Shown: piece after piece, positions 43,501-53,150 of the stretch
Layout: the number at the start of each line of letters is the position of its first letter
How positions within the stretch are numbered: position 1 is the stretch's first letter
From: Mayamaea pseudoterrestris
Lineage: Eukaryota > Bacillariophyta > Bacillariophyceae > Sellaphorales > Sellaphoraceae
DNA length: 64,000 bases
Direction: 5' to 3'
NCBI GenBank assembly: GCA_027923505.1
Contig: BROI01000004.1
Location: forward strand, 186,001-250,000
Notes under the pieces: generated by a model
Told to the model about the DNA's origin: nothing
The model's input: only the letters and a program-made list of their open reading frames with translations
Databases searched by the model: none
Translations under genes and position numbers: made by a program

Positions 43501-46500
43501 AGATCCCTCACAGCCTTGCCAGTCTCCGACTTGGCATTGTCGCTGAGCAGTCCGTTAGGAGCGCCCACTTCGCGGATAAAATCCTCTAACGCGTTTGACA
43601 TTTCGCTCTCCGACTTCATCGGGTAGCCGCGCGTGTAAAAACTTTCTCGTCCAACAAAGAGCTGCATCTTAGTAGCTCCCCCATGCCCTAGAATTCCATC
43701 ATCCAAAGCTGGCGTGTCAGAGTGTATCGTGTCCGTGGCGAATAGTTCGCGCAACCGCTGAACGTTCGCGGCCGGAAATCGTGATTTCGTGAGGTGTCGA
43801 AATGGTAATCGCGGGTGTGCGCTGAGATGATACCATGCTTCCGTGTGACGTAAAGTCTGTTGAACGCGCTCAGTCGGGACCCATCCGAGGTACGGCCGAA
43901 GAGCATTATAGTCCGGTTCCTTGCTTCTTAGCTTCCGCAAATTAACGCGTGAAAACTGAGCGTGTCGCACGCACCGATTGATCAGTACGTCAAGTTCGTC
44001 GCCAGTGCGTGTCGGCGTGTGACGATTGCGGTGCGTGATACCGTCATCATCGAATCGTTCGTCGAAAGATCCATAATCATGATCTCGTTCGTCGAAATCG
44101 TCGTGCGCGTGCTCGACATCGTAAACAGTCGGGTCCCACGGCACGTCCGACGTCATGATGACAGTCGGATACTTATCCAAATCATCGAACGTGGGTTTCG
44201 TCACGTCCAAGTACACCAGGCCATCGCGAATTGCCAATGGCAAAACGTAGCCTCCAATGTTCGTCGTAATTCGTTGCGTTCCGCCAAACATGGTCGGAAT
44301 ATCGTCGACGCGATGTCCCATTGCGCGCAATTGATTCGGGCAATGAATCGTCGGTCCGTCTCGCTTTAAAGCATACTGGTGACACAGAAGCAGAATGGTT
44401 TCGCCACTAAGGGTCTTTGCCAGTCCAGCTGCAGTGCCAATCTTGAGAGCTGGGACAATATGATCGTCAATACCAGTCACATCCACCTCGGCGTTCGTTT
44501 CCGAAACGACGAGCATGTCTCCTCCGCATAAGCCTCCGTTCGCGCCGCTGTCGATGAGCGCGCCTTCGTTGATCCGCTCGTAGTGTGCGCGATTGACGCG
44601 CATACGACGATGCATGTTGAAGCTGAATGTACCTCGTCCGGTGTTATCAGTCGTCAACGATCCTGTCACTTGCTGAGTTGTAGTACTCGCATTGTTCGCT
44701 TGCAGAACCGATCGTGCAGCCGTTTGGACTGACATTCCACTATTGCCGGGCTGAATATTAATCGTGCCAGGAACGCTTGCGTGATCGTTCGCTACAGATT
44801 CCGTCGCGTGACGCTCTTGATGCGCCGCGTTGACTTGCGTCTGCGTCGTAGCCGTGCCTCGTTGGTTGCGCGGTCGCCATCCGTTTTCGGGTGTCTTGGG
44901 CGCCGTCGCACGCTTGTCCTTCAACTGCTTTCGCTGATCAAACTTCATCTCCAACCAGACTTCATCCTTCACGCTCGCGTGAGGTTTCTTCATGATCGCT
45001 GCAAATCGTTCCGCCGATAAGCCGCTTGGAGTCGCGCCGCCATTGCCGCCGCCGCCTCCTTTCGTTCCACTAGACTGCGCTTGATTGATTGTGCGCTTAG
45101 TCTTCGTCGTCGATGGGTGTTTCTTGTCATACTTGATGCAGCACTCTTCTAAGTGCGCGTACAACTGCGCGAAATTGTCTTCCGAGTCGTGTTGCCCCAT
45201 GTGTTTCTTGATGGCAATCATTCCGTCAAAACCTGCTAGTGATGCGCTGAATCCTGTGTGCTCGGAGAAAGCGTCGCGTAGCATGTCGTATCGTTGTAAA
45301 CCTGTCAGAGCTTCTGCGTCCATTTCGAGCAGCCAGATGACTTTCTTGTAGAACAGTGCGAGAAATTCGATCGTCGGCCTTGACCACTTCTCGGTCAGCC
45401 GCATTCCCTGCAGTTCCGTTCGCGCGCGTTCCTTCTCGATGTGAGCAGTAGCGCCTTCTTCGTATCGCGTTCGCAATCGTTGGTAGACTTCGCGTCCGTC
45501 CATCGTCTTCTTGAACTGCTGTACTGCGAGTGATGCAGACGGAGTTCGACAGTGCGTGAGAAAGATCCTGTATACAAACACATTCTTCTTTGCATACGCC
45601 TTCTGTTCTTTCGGTCCCTTTTCCTTCGGGTCATAATCGTCGTCAAAGACTTCGTGGAAGTCGTGCAATGTAGCGATGACTTTCAACTCGGAAATCCACT
45701 GTTTCCACGAGGAATCCAGCTTCATTTCTTTACAATCCCTCGCCGAGAACTTGATAGACTTCGTAAATTGGTCTGAATACTTCTCGTCGTCTTCGTCGTC
45801 GCCGAGGTCCAGTACGGATGTCGGTGACTGCTTCGTGTCCACGTCCACGCTCGTCGGTGGCACCTTGTCGGCCGAGTCGGGCTTCGACTCGTCGCCTTCG
45901 TTCGTTAGCGTGGAGTCCTTGGATTCGTCCTTCTTGGATTCCGTTTCGCTTTCCTTCGCTGGAGGTTTCGCTCCGCTTCCGCTGCCCACGCTCGCAATGT
46001 TGCGCGCTTGGACTCGTTCCTTCGCTCGTGCTGTGACGAACGTCGCCAGCGTTTCGGTGGTCAGTTGCGACCATGTCTTGATGTCCGGCGACTCTTGCGC
46101 CAAATACCATTCGATCGCGTTCGTGATCGTGCGTTGTTTCATCTTCGTTAGCGAGTGTTCGCTCGTTTCCTGCGTGACATTGTCGCCATCGTCAGTCGTC
46201 GTCGTTGTCGTCGTCGTGACGTTCCACTTCGTCGCGAAATCGTCGTACTCCATCTCGATCAATTGCGTAAGCGATTCTACTCCGAGTTCGTCGAATAACT
46301 CCTTGAACTGAGGATCTTGGAAAACGCCTACGTTCTCTTCGTAAACATGCGCAAACGCCGCGTCTTTCTGCGCGCGAGTTTCCGCCATCGTTGTCGTCGT
46401 GACAATGTTCTTGCTATCACCTGCGGAACTTTCCGGGCCAAGAACCAACGTGCGTCCACGTTACTTCGTAAATCAATAGTACTCTTCGTCGATAAAGTCT

Positions 46501-46849
46501 CTATGCCGAGGCAATGAGTCTCAAGACAGTGTTAATCTTGTAACTTGTAAATCAAATCGTTGCACCTTTCGCTTGTAGCTGTCCTTGGATGGCCAATCCA
46601 AGCTTGCAGTTGCTACAATACGAGAGACGAATAAATCGCTTTCTTAACTCTTCAAGCTTAGTAAGTCTGCTTGTTTCTACTCTATATCGCACTAGTTTCA
46701 GCAATATACTTGTTGAATCGCTTCGAAGCCGTCGCTGCCACGCATCACGCGATCGTGAGGCTGTGGTGAGCCGCGAGTGCCGCTGTGTCACCCTATCGGA
46801 CATTCGGTGTGACTTGCCCGATTTTCGCTGTTTTCGTTCGCATCCTGCA
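40504..46849 (-). mobile_element. CoDi element 1 (Ty1/copia LTR retrotransposon), nearly whole
   Basis: Minus-strand element with a complete 5' LTR (46539-46849, 311 bp), a short leader, one long gag-pol frame, and LTR-derived sequence at its 3' end (about 40504-40650). It looks largely whole, with about one evident break near the 3' end. Its protein is almost identical to CoDi element 2, so both are young. It lies head-to-tail with element 2, which it abuts through adjacent LTR copies. The outer 3' flank is SatC. Confidence 0.92.
40617..46388 (-). CDS. CoDi element 1 gag-pol polyprotein
   Basis: First ATG at 46388 (MAETRAQKDAAFAHVYEENV); the frame is also open upstream without an ATG. Order as in element 2: gag-like region with an acidic/Ser-Thr-rich stretch and a Gly-rich GTKGGGGGNGG tract, protease DSGAN, integrase, a chromodomain-like segment, RT and RNase H. 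Copia elements express such frames from the LTR promoter. A fossil or recently active element, not a host gene. Confidence 0.9.
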   Translation of the reverse strand: MAETRAQKDAAFAHVYEENVGVFQDPQFKELFDELGVESLTQLIEMEYDDFATKWNVTTTTTTTTDDGDNVTQETSEHSLTKMKQRTITNAIEWYLAQESPDIKTWSQLTTETLATFVTARAKERVQARNIASVGSGSGAKPPAKESETESKKDESKDSTLTNEGDESKPDSADKVPPTSVDVDTKQSPTSVLDLGDDEDDEKYSDQFTKSIKFSARDCKEMKLDSSWKQWISELKVIATLHDFHEVFDDDYDPKEKGPKEQKAYAKKNVFVYRIFLTHCRTPSASLAVQQFKKTMDGREVYQRLRTRYEEGATAHIEKERARTELQGMRLTEKWSRPTIEFLALFYKKVIWLLEMDAEALTGLQRYDMLRDAFSEHTGFSASLAGFDGMIAIKKHMGQHDSEDNFAQLYAHLEECCIKYDKKHPSTTKTKRTINQAQSSGTKGGGGGNGGATPSGLSAERFAAIMKKPHASVKDEVWLEMKFDQRKQLKDKRATAPKTPENGWRPRNQRGTATTQTQVNAAHQERHATESVANDHASVPGTINIQPGNSGMSVQTAARSVLQANNASTTTQQVTGSLTTDNTGRGTFSFNMHRRMRVNRAHYERINEGALIDSGANGGLCGGDMLVVSETNAEVDVTGIDDHIVPALKIGTAAGLAKTLSGETILLLCHQYALKRDGPTIHCPNQLRAMGHRVDDIPTMFGGTQRITTNIGGYVLPLAIRDGLVYLDVTKPTFDDLDKYPTVIMTSDVPWDPTVYDVEHAHDDFDERDHDYGSFDERFDDDGITHRNRHTPTRTGDELDVLINRCVRHAQFSRVNLRKLRSKEPDYNALRPYLGWVPTERVQQTLRHTEAWYHLSAHPRLPFRHLTKSRFPAANVQRLRELFATDTIHSDTPALDDGILGHGGATKMQLFVGRESFYTRGYPMKSESEMSNALEDFIREVGAPNGLLSDNAKSETGKAVRDLCRMYNIPQVTTEPGHPEQNPCERHTSHIKPMMENLQRDSGSPGHCWVLLIKFVIMILNVLATKSLGWRTPTEVAFGNLPDISPLLHFKWWEPVTFEAQGSFPSAVRSGNGRFVGIAENSGPHMTFLVLTDDTLQAIPRSNVVSRSYLLPRELPSFPESGEISEEATRASERNFETPDLATGRYHSTHATESSHDNYEGNDDETIPMANHANVPAKFFRRAEQESGNKCPLFSPSELIGRTFVREHENGQKMRATVCEYIEVRDNELLETTKGFLIQMGEEPAKDLISYNELSDLIERQMDEDIRNDPATQWVFTKVIGHELNLKPNDPTYKGSSSNVLVEWTDGTTTWEPLAIMKKDDPITIAEYGLKHGLLDKPGWKQLEHYTRKRKKFRQMVTAAKRKSKANGVRYKFGVRLPRNYKDAKALDEINGNTLWTDAIRTELNQINDYDTFADQGVGKVMPAPWKRINVHMIFDVKHDLRRKARLVAGGHMTEPPKDSVYSGVVSLRSLRMVAMLAELNGLELWAADVGNAYLEAKTKEKVYIVAGPEFGELEGHTLTIVKALYGLRTSGARWHEHFADTLRDIGFMPCIAEPDVWMRDKGTHYEYVCVYVDDLAIAMKNPKELTDLLIENYNYKLKGVGPLAYHLGADVWRDDDGVLCFGAKKYVTRLLANYKEMFGEEPRPQTSPLRDGDHPELDETKELDDDGIAKYQSIIGALQWAVSLCRFDIHCAVMTMGRFRAAPRAGHLERLKHICGYLRRYPDGAIRFNVSIPTDERYATVDKMDWDYSVYGKICEELPWNMPTPRGKAVRMSTFEDANLYHDYTTGRAAMGMLHMLNGTVVDWFSKRQATVETATYGSEFVAARVSTEQIMDLRFTLRMLGVPLDGPSWMFGDNKSVTQSSNLPHSSLTKRHNALAFHRVREAIAAGIINFNHIMGTTNPADVLTKFLPRHSSDIGETSRH

Positions 46850-47083
46850 AAATACGAGAGACGAATAAATCGCTTTCTTAACTCTTCAAGCTTAGTAAGT
46901 CTGCTTGTTTTTACTCTATATCGCACTAGTTTCAGCAATATGCTCGTTGAATCGCTTCGAAGCCGTCGCTGCCACGCATCACGCGATCGTGAGGCTGTGG
47001 TGAGCCGCGAGTGCCGCTGTGTCACCCTATCGGACATTCGGTGTGACTTGCCCGATTTTCGCTGTTTTCGTTCGCATCCTGCA
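46539..47083 (-). repeat. Adjacent CoDi LTR copies between elements 1 and 2
   Basis: Two LTR copies in direct order: 46539-46849 (311 bp, full length, 5' LTR of element 1) and 46850-47083 (234 bp shared part, 3' LTR of element 2). They differ by only about three bases in the shared 234 bp. The purine tract CTCCCCTC (complement of GAGGGGAG) at 47084-47092 precedes the element 2 LTR. Confidence 0.88.
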
Positions 47084-50000
47084 ACTCCCCTCAAGTCATA
47101 CCTAATAGTTCGATTCCTTGAAGAGCAGGTTCTTTAAGTGCTTGCTTGCCGTAGCCCGTGGAAGAAACTTGGTAAGTACATCCGCCGGGTTTGTCGTTCC
47201 CATGATGTGGTTGAAATTAATAATTCCCGCCGCAATCGCTTCGCGTACACGGTGAAATGCCAGTGCATTGTGTCGCTTCGTCAGGCTAGAGTGCGGTAGG
47301 TTGCTGCTTTGCGTTACCGACTTGTTGTCTCCAAACATCCATGAAGGTCCGTCGAGCGGAACTCCCAACATGCGTAGCGTGAAGCGAAGATCCATGATCT
47401 GCTCCGTGCTCACTCTCGCTGCTACAAACTCCGAGCCGTACGTCGCCGTCTCGACCGTCGCTTGGCGTTTCGAAAACCAATCGACGACTGTTCCATTCAA
47501 CATGTGTAGCATGCCCATCGCTGCCCGTCCCGTCGTGTAATCGTGGTACAGGTTCGCATCTTCGAACGTTGACATTCGCACCGCCTTGCCGCGCGGCGTG
47601 GGCATGTTCCACGGAAGCTCTTCGCAGATCTTGCCGTACACACTGTAATCCCAATCCATCTTGTCAACTGTCGCGTATCGCTCGTCCGTTGGAATCGAAA
47701 CGTTGAATCGAATCGCTCCATCCGGGTATCGTCGTAAGTATCCGCAAATATGCTTCAACCGTTCCAAGTGCCCCGCTCGTGGCGCAGCTCGGAATCTCCC
47801 CATAGTCATGACAGCACAGTGAATGTCGAATCGACATAAACTTACTGCCCATTGCAACGCACCAATGATCGATTGATACTTCGCAATTCCGTCGTCGTCA
47901 AGTTCTTTCGTTTCGTCGAGTTCCGGATGATCGCCGTCGCGTAGTGGACTTGTCTGCGGTCGCGGTTCCTCGCCGAACATTTCTTTGTAGTTCGCTAGTA
48001 GTCTTGTGACGTACTTCTTCGCTCCGAAGCAGAGTACGCCATCGTCGTCTCGCCAAACGTCTGCGCCCAAATGGTATGCCAATGGACCGACGCCCTTCAA
48101 CTTGTAGTTGTAGTTCTCAATTAAAAGATCCGTTAGTTCCTTCGGATTCTTCATCGCTATCGCTAAATCGTCGACATACACACAAACGTATTCGTAGTGC
48201 GTGCCTTTATCGCGCATCCACACGTCCGGTTCTGCGATACACGGCGTGAAGCCAATGTCGCGGAGCGTGTCTGCAAAGTGCTCGTGCCAGCGTGCGCCTG
48301 ACGTGCGAAGACCGTATAATGCCTTCACGATCGTGAGCGTGTGACCCTCGAGCTCCCCGAACTCCGGACCTGCCACGATATAAACCTTCTCTTTCGTTTT
48401 CGCTTCCAAGTATGCGTTGCCGACGTCAGCTGCCCACAGTTCCAGACCGTTGAGTTCCGCTAACATCGCTACCATTCGTAGACTTCGCAATGACACAACG
48501 CCCGAGTAAACTGAATCCTTCGGCGGCTCTGTCATATGTCCTCCTGCGACGAGTCGTGCTTTCCGTCGCAAATCGTGCTTGACATCGAATATCATGTGCA
48601 CGTTTATTCGTTTCCATGGCGCCGGCATAACCTTACCGACTCCTTGATCTGCGAACGTGTCGTAATCATTTATCTGATTTAATTCCGTTCGAATCGCATC
48701 CGTCCACAGCGTGTTGCCGTTGATCTCGTCGAGAGCTTTCGCATCTTTATAATTGCGCGGCAGCCTTACGCCGAATTTGTAGCGTACGCCGTTTGCTTTC
48801 GATTTTCGTTTCGCTGCTGTCACCATCTGTCGAAACTTCTTTCGCTTCCGAGTGTAATGCTCCAGCTGCTTCCATCCTGGCTTGTCGAGTAAGCCGTGCT
48901 TGAGTCCATACTCTGCGATCGTTATCGGATCGTCCTTCTTCATGATCGCGAGAGGCTCCCACGTCGTCGTTCCGTCAGTCCATTCGACGAGAACGTTACT
49001 TGAACTTCCTTTGTATGTCGGATCGTTCGGTTTCAAATTAAGCTCGTGTCCGATTACCTTCGTGAATACCCACTGAGTCGCCGGATCGTTTCGTATATCT
49101 TCGTCCATCTGTCGTTCGATTAAATCCGACAGTTCGTTGTAACTTATTAAGTCTTTCGCTGGCTCCTCTCCCATCTGGATCAGGAAACCTTTCGTCGTTT
49201 CGAGTAGCTCGTTATCGCGTACTTCGATATATTCGCATACAGTCGCTCGCATTTTCTGACCGTTTTCGTGTTCCCTTACGAACGTGCGTCCGATGAGTTC
49301 GCTTGGAGAGAACAGAGGGCATTTATTCCCTGATTCTTGCTCAGCCCTTCTGAAGAACTTCGCTGGTACGTTGGCGTGGTTCGCCATCGGAATCGTTTCG
49401 TCGTCGTTTCCTTCGTAGTTGTCGTGACTACTTTCTGTCGCATTCGTGCTATGGTAGCGTCCTGTCGCGAGATCTGGAGTTTCAAAATTTCGCTCGCTTG
49501 CGCGTGTAGCTTCTTCAGAAATCTCCCCCCCAGACTCAGGGAAGGAAGGCAACTCTCGTGGTAACAAGTAGCTGCGCGAGACCACGTTGGAGCGCGGAAT
49601 CGCCTGAAGCGTGTCGTCCGTCAGAACGAGAAAAGTCATGTGCGGACCGCTATTCTCTGCGATGCCCACGAATCGGCCGTTGCCAGATCGTACCGCCGAG
49701 GGAAAACTCCCCTGCGCCTCAAACGTGACCGGTTCCCACCACTTGAAATGTAACAAAGGCGAAATATCCGGCAGATTTCCGAACGCAACTTCCGTTGGCG
49801 TGCGCCATCCCAGCGATTTTGTCGCGAGGACGTTCAGAATCATGATTACGAATTTAATCAGCAAAACCCAGCAATGCCCTGGCGAACCCGAATCTCGTTG
49901 GAGGTTCTCCATCATTGGCTTAATGTGCGACGTGTGACGTTCGCATGGATTTTGTTCTGGATGACCCGGTTCTGTGGTCACTTGAGGAATATTGTACATC

Positions 50001-53000
50001 CGACAGAGATCCCTCACAGCCTTGCCAGTCTCCGACTTGGCATTGTCGCTGAGCAGTCCGTTAGGAGCGCCCACTTCGCGGATAAAATCCTCTAACGCGT
50101 TTGACATTTCGCTCTCCGACTTCATCGGGTAGCCGCGCGTGTAAAAACTTTCTCGTCCAACAAAGAGCTGCATCTTAGTAGCTCCCCCATGCCCTAGAAT
50201 TCCATCATCCAAAGCTGGCGTGTCAGAGTGTATCGTGTCCGTGGCGAATAGTTCGCGCAACCGCTGAACGTTCGCGGCCGGAAATCGTGATTTCGTGAGG
50301 TGTCGAAATGGTAATCGCGGGTGTGCGCTGAGATGATACCATGCTTCCGTGTGACGTAAAGTCTGTTGAACGCGCTCAGTCGGGACCCATCCGAGGTACG
50401 GCCGAAGAGCATTATAGTCCGGTTCCTTGCTTCTTAGCTTCCGCAAATTAACGCGTGAAAACTGAGCGTGTCGCACGCACCGATTGATCAGTACGTCAAG
50501 TTCGTCGCCAGTGCGTGTCGGCGTGTGACGATTGCGGTGCGTGATACCGTCATCGTCGAATCGTTCGTCAAAAGATCCATAATCGTGATCTCGTTCGTCG
50601 AAATCGTCGTGCGCGTGCTCGACATCGTAAACAGTCGGGTCCCACGGCACGTCCGACGTCATGATGACAGTCGGATACTTATCCAAATCATCGAACGTGG
50701 GTTTCGTCACGTCCAAGTACACCAAGCCATCGCGAATTGCCAATGGCAAAACGTAGCCTCCAATGTTCGTCGTAATTCGTTGCGTTCCGCCAAACATGGT
50801 CGGAATATCGTCGACGCGATGTCCCATTGCGCGCAATTGATTCGGGCAATGAATCGTCGGTCCGTCTCGCTTTAAAGCATACTGGTGACACAGAAGCAGA
50901 ATGGTTTCGCCACTAAGGGTCTTTGCCAGTCCAGCTGCAGTGCCAATCTTGAGAGCTGGGACAATATGATCGTCAATACCAGTCACATCCACCTCGGCGT
51001 TCGTTTCCGAAACGACGAGCATGTCTCCTCCGCATAAGCCTCCGTTCGCGCCGCTGTCGATGAGCGCGCCTTCGTTGATCCGCTCGTAGTGTGCGCGATT
51101 GACGCGCATACGACGATGCATGTTGAAGCTGAATGTACCTCGTCCGGTGTTATCAGTCGTCAACGATCCTGTCACTTGCTGAGTTGTAGTACTCGCATTG
51201 TTCGCTTGCAGAACCGATCGTGCAGCCGTTTGGACTGACATTCCACTATTGCCGGGCTGAATATTAATCGTGCCAGGAACGCTTGCGTGATCGTTCGCTA
51301 CAGATTCCGTCGCGTGACGCTCTTGATGCGCCGCGTTGACTTGCGTCTGCGTCGTAGCCGTGCCTCGTTGGTTGCGCGGTCGCCATCCGTTTTCGGGTGT
51401 CTTGGGCGCCGTCGCACGCTTGTCCTTCAACTGCTTTCGCTGATCAAACTTCATCTCCAACCAGACTTCATCCTTCACGCTCGCGTGAGGTTTCTTCATG
51501 ATCGCTGCAAATCGTTCCGCCGATAAGCCGCTTGGAGTCGCGCCGCCATTGCCGCCGCCGCCTCCTTTCGTTCCACTAGACTGCGCTTGATTGATTGTGC
51601 GCTTAGTCTTCGTCGTCGATGGGTGTTTCTTGTCATACTTGATGCAGCACTCTTCTAAGTGCGCGTACAACTGCGCGAAATTGTCTTCCGAGTCGTGTTG
51701 CCCCATGTGTTTCTTGATGGCAATCATTCCGTCAAAACCTGCTAGCGATGCGCTGAATCCAGTGTGCTCGGAGAAAGCGTCGCGTAGCATGTCGTATCGT
51801 TGTAAACCTGTCAGAGCTTCTGCGTCCATTTCGAGCAGCCAGATGACTTTCTTGTAGAACAGTGCGAGAAATTCGATCGTCGGCCGTGACCACTTCTCGG
51901 TCAGCCGCATTCCCTGCAGTTCCGTTCGCGCGCGTTCCTTCTCGATGTGAGCAGTAGCGCCTTCTTCGTATCGCGTTCGCAATCGTTGGTAGACTTCGCG
52001 TCCGTCCATCGTCTTCTTGAACTGCTGTACTGCGAGTGATGCAGACGGAGTTCGACAGTGCGTGAGAAAGATCCTGTATACAAACACATTCTTCTTTGCA
52101 TACGCCTTCTGTTCTTTCGGTCCCTTTTCCTTCGGGTCATAATCGTCGTCAAAGACTTCGTGGAAGTCGTGCAATGTAGCGATGACTTTCAACTCGGAAA
52201 TCCACTGTTTCCACGAGGAATCCAGCTTCATTTCTTTACAATCCTTCGCCGAGAACTTGATAGACTTCGTAAATTGGTCTGAATACTTCTCGTCGTCTTC
52301 GTCGTCGCCGAGGTCCAATACGGATGTCGGTGACTGCTTCGTGTCCACGTCCACGCTCGTCGGTGGCACCTTGTCGGCCGAGTCAGGTTTCGACTCGTCG
52401 CCTTCGTTCGTTAGCGTGGAGTCCTTGGATTCGTCCTTTTTGGATTCCGTTTCGCTTTCTTTCGCTGGAGGTTTCGCTCCGCTTCCGCTGCCCACGCTCG
52501 CGATGTTGCGCGCTTGGACTCGTTCCTTCGCTCGTGCTGTGACGAACGTCGCCAGCGTCTCGGTGGTCAGTTGCGACCATGTCTTGATGTCCGGCGACTC
52601 TTGCGCCAAATACCATTCGATCGCGTTCGTGATCGTGCGTTGTTTCATCTTCGTTAGCGAGTGTTCGCTCGTTTCCTGCGTGACATTGTCGCCATCGTCA
52701 GTCGTCGTCGTTGTCGTCGTCGTGACGTTCCACTTCGTCGCGAAATCGTCGTACTCCATCTCGATCAGTTGCGTAAGCGATTCTACTCCGAGTTCGTCGA
52801 ATAACTCCTTGAACTGAGGATCTTGGAAAACGCCTACGTTCTCTTCGTAAACATGCGCAAACGCCGCGTCTTTCTGCGCGCGAGTTTCCGCCATCGTTGT
52901 CGTCGTGACAATGTTCTTGCTATCACCTGCGGAACTTTCCGGGCCAAGAACCAACGTGCGTCCAACTTTTAAAATAAATTCTCTGGTAAAGTCTTGCGAG

Positions 53001-53150
53001 GCAATGAGTCTCAAGACAGTGTTAATCTTGTAACTTGTAAATCAAATCGTTGCACCTTTCGCTTGTAGCTGTCCTTGGATGGCCAACCGGGCTTGCAGTT
53101 GCCACAAAACGAGAGACGAATAAATCGCTTTCTTAACTCTTCAGCTTAGT
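46850..53150 (-). mobile_element. CoDi element 2 (Ty1/copia LTR retrotransposon), nearly whole
   Basis: Minus-strand element with a single gag-pol frame, purine tract, 3' LTR (46850-47083) and a 5' LTR represented by only a partial stretch (about 53029-53150) that abuts the 181-bp satellite. The coding part looks whole. Protein and LTR similarity to element 1 and to the copy at 14883-18056 imply recent insertion. The combined element 1 + element 2 block is about 12.6 kb. Confidence 0.92.
47102..52894 (-). CDS. CoDi element 2 gag-pol polyprotein
   Basis: 1930 aa from the ATG at 52894; the upstream frame is open but has no ATG. Counting from that Met: gag-like region 1-600 with an acidic patch (about 150-200); protease motif ALIDSGANGG near 609-618; integrase about 840-1060 with Asp near 884, Asp 949 and Glu 984 (35-residue spacing); chromodomain-like NVLVEWTDGTTTWEPL near 1299-1314; RT about 1370-1680 with YVDD near 1572; RNase H at the C-terminus (NPADVLTKFLPRATAS). 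No CCHC zinc knuckle is obvious. Domain order defines Ty1/copia; the RT resembles diatom CoDi elements. Confidence 0.93.
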   Translation of the reverse strand: MAETRAQKDAAFAHVYEENVGVFQDPQFKELFDELGVESLTQLIEMEYDDFATKWNVTTTTTTTTDDGDNVTQETSEHSLTKMKQRTITNAIEWYLAQESPDIKTWSQLTTETLATFVTARAKERVQARNIASVGSGSGAKPPAKESETESKKDESKDSTLTNEGDESKPDSADKVPPTSVDVDTKQSPTSVLDLGDDEDDEKYSDQFTKSIKFSAKDCKEMKLDSSWKQWISELKVIATLHDFHEVFDDDYDPKEKGPKEQKAYAKKNVFVYRIFLTHCRTPSASLAVQQFKKTMDGREVYQRLRTRYEEGATAHIEKERARTELQGMRLTEKWSRPTIEFLALFYKKVIWLLEMDAEALTGLQRYDMLRDAFSEHTGFSASLAGFDGMIAIKKHMGQHDSEDNFAQLYAHLEECCIKYDKKHPSTTKTKRTINQAQSSGTKGGGGGNGGATPSGLSAERFAAIMKKPHASVKDEVWLEMKFDQRKQLKDKRATAPKTPENGWRPRNQRGTATTQTQVNAAHQERHATESVANDHASVPGTINIQPGNSGMSVQTAARSVLQANNASTTTQQVTGSLTTDNTGRGTFSFNMHRRMRVNRAHYERINEGALIDSGANGGLCGGDMLVVSETNAEVDVTGIDDHIVPALKIGTAAGLAKTLSGETILLLCHQYALKRDGPTIHCPNQLRAMGHRVDDIPTMFGGTQRITTNIGGYVLPLAIRDGLVYLDVTKPTFDDLDKYPTVIMTSDVPWDPTVYDVEHAHDDFDERDHDYGSFDERFDDDGITHRNRHTPTRTGDELDVLINRCVRHAQFSRVNLRKLRSKEPDYNALRPYLGWVPTERVQQTLRHTEAWYHLSAHPRLPFRHLTKSRFPAANVQRLRELFATDTIHSDTPALDDGILGHGGATKMQLFVGRESFYTRGYPMKSESEMSNALEDFIREVGAPNGLLSDNAKSETGKAVRDLCRMYNIPQVTTEPGHPEQNPCERHTSHIKPMMENLQRDSGSPGHCWVLLIKFVIMILNVLATKSLGWRTPTEVAFGNLPDISPLLHFKWWEPVTFEAQGSFPSAVRSGNGRFVGIAENSGPHMTFLVLTDDTLQAIPRSNVVSRSYLLPRELPSFPESGGEISEEATRASERNFETPDLATGRYHSTNATESSHDNYEGNDDETIPMANHANVPAKFFRRAEQESGNKCPLFSPSELIGRTFVREHENGQKMRATVCEYIEVRDNELLETTKGFLIQMGEEPAKDLISYNELSDLIERQMDEDIRNDPATQWVFTKVIGHELNLKPNDPTYKGSSSNVLVEWTDGTTTWEPLAIMKKDDPITIAEYGLKHGLLDKPGWKQLEHYTRKRKKFRQMVTAAKRKSKANGVRYKFGVRLPRNYKDAKALDEINGNTLWTDAIRTELNQINDYDTFADQGVGKVMPAPWKRINVHMIFDVKHDLRRKARLVAGGHMTEPPKDSVYSGVVSLRSLRMVAMLAELNGLELWAADVGNAYLEAKTKEKVYIVAGPEFGELEGHTLTIVKALYGLRTSGARWHEHFADTLRDIGFTPCIAEPDVWMRDKGTHYEYVCVYVDDLAIAMKNPKELTDLLIENYNYKLKGVGPLAYHLGADVWRDDDGVLCFGAKKYVTRLLANYKEMFGEEPRPQTSPLRDGDHPELDETKELDDDGIAKYQSIIGALQWAVSLCRFDIHCAVMTMGRFRAAPRAGHLERLKHICGYLRRYPDGAIRFNVSIPTDERYATVDKMDWDYSVYGKICEELPWNMPTPRGKAVRMSTFEDANLYHDYTTGRAAMGMLHMLNGTVVDWFSKRQATVETATYGSEFVAARVSTEQIMDLRFTLRMLGVPLDGPSWMFGDNKSVTQSSNLPHSSLTKRHNALAFHRVREAIAAGIINFNHIMGTTNPADVLTKFLPRATASKHLKNLLFKESNY

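Noticed and set aside
52895-53014. Extending the CoDi element 2 protein upstream to 53014
   Set aside because: The frame is open there but has no ATG. The first ATG (52894) is shared with element 1 and the leader sequences differ upstream of it.
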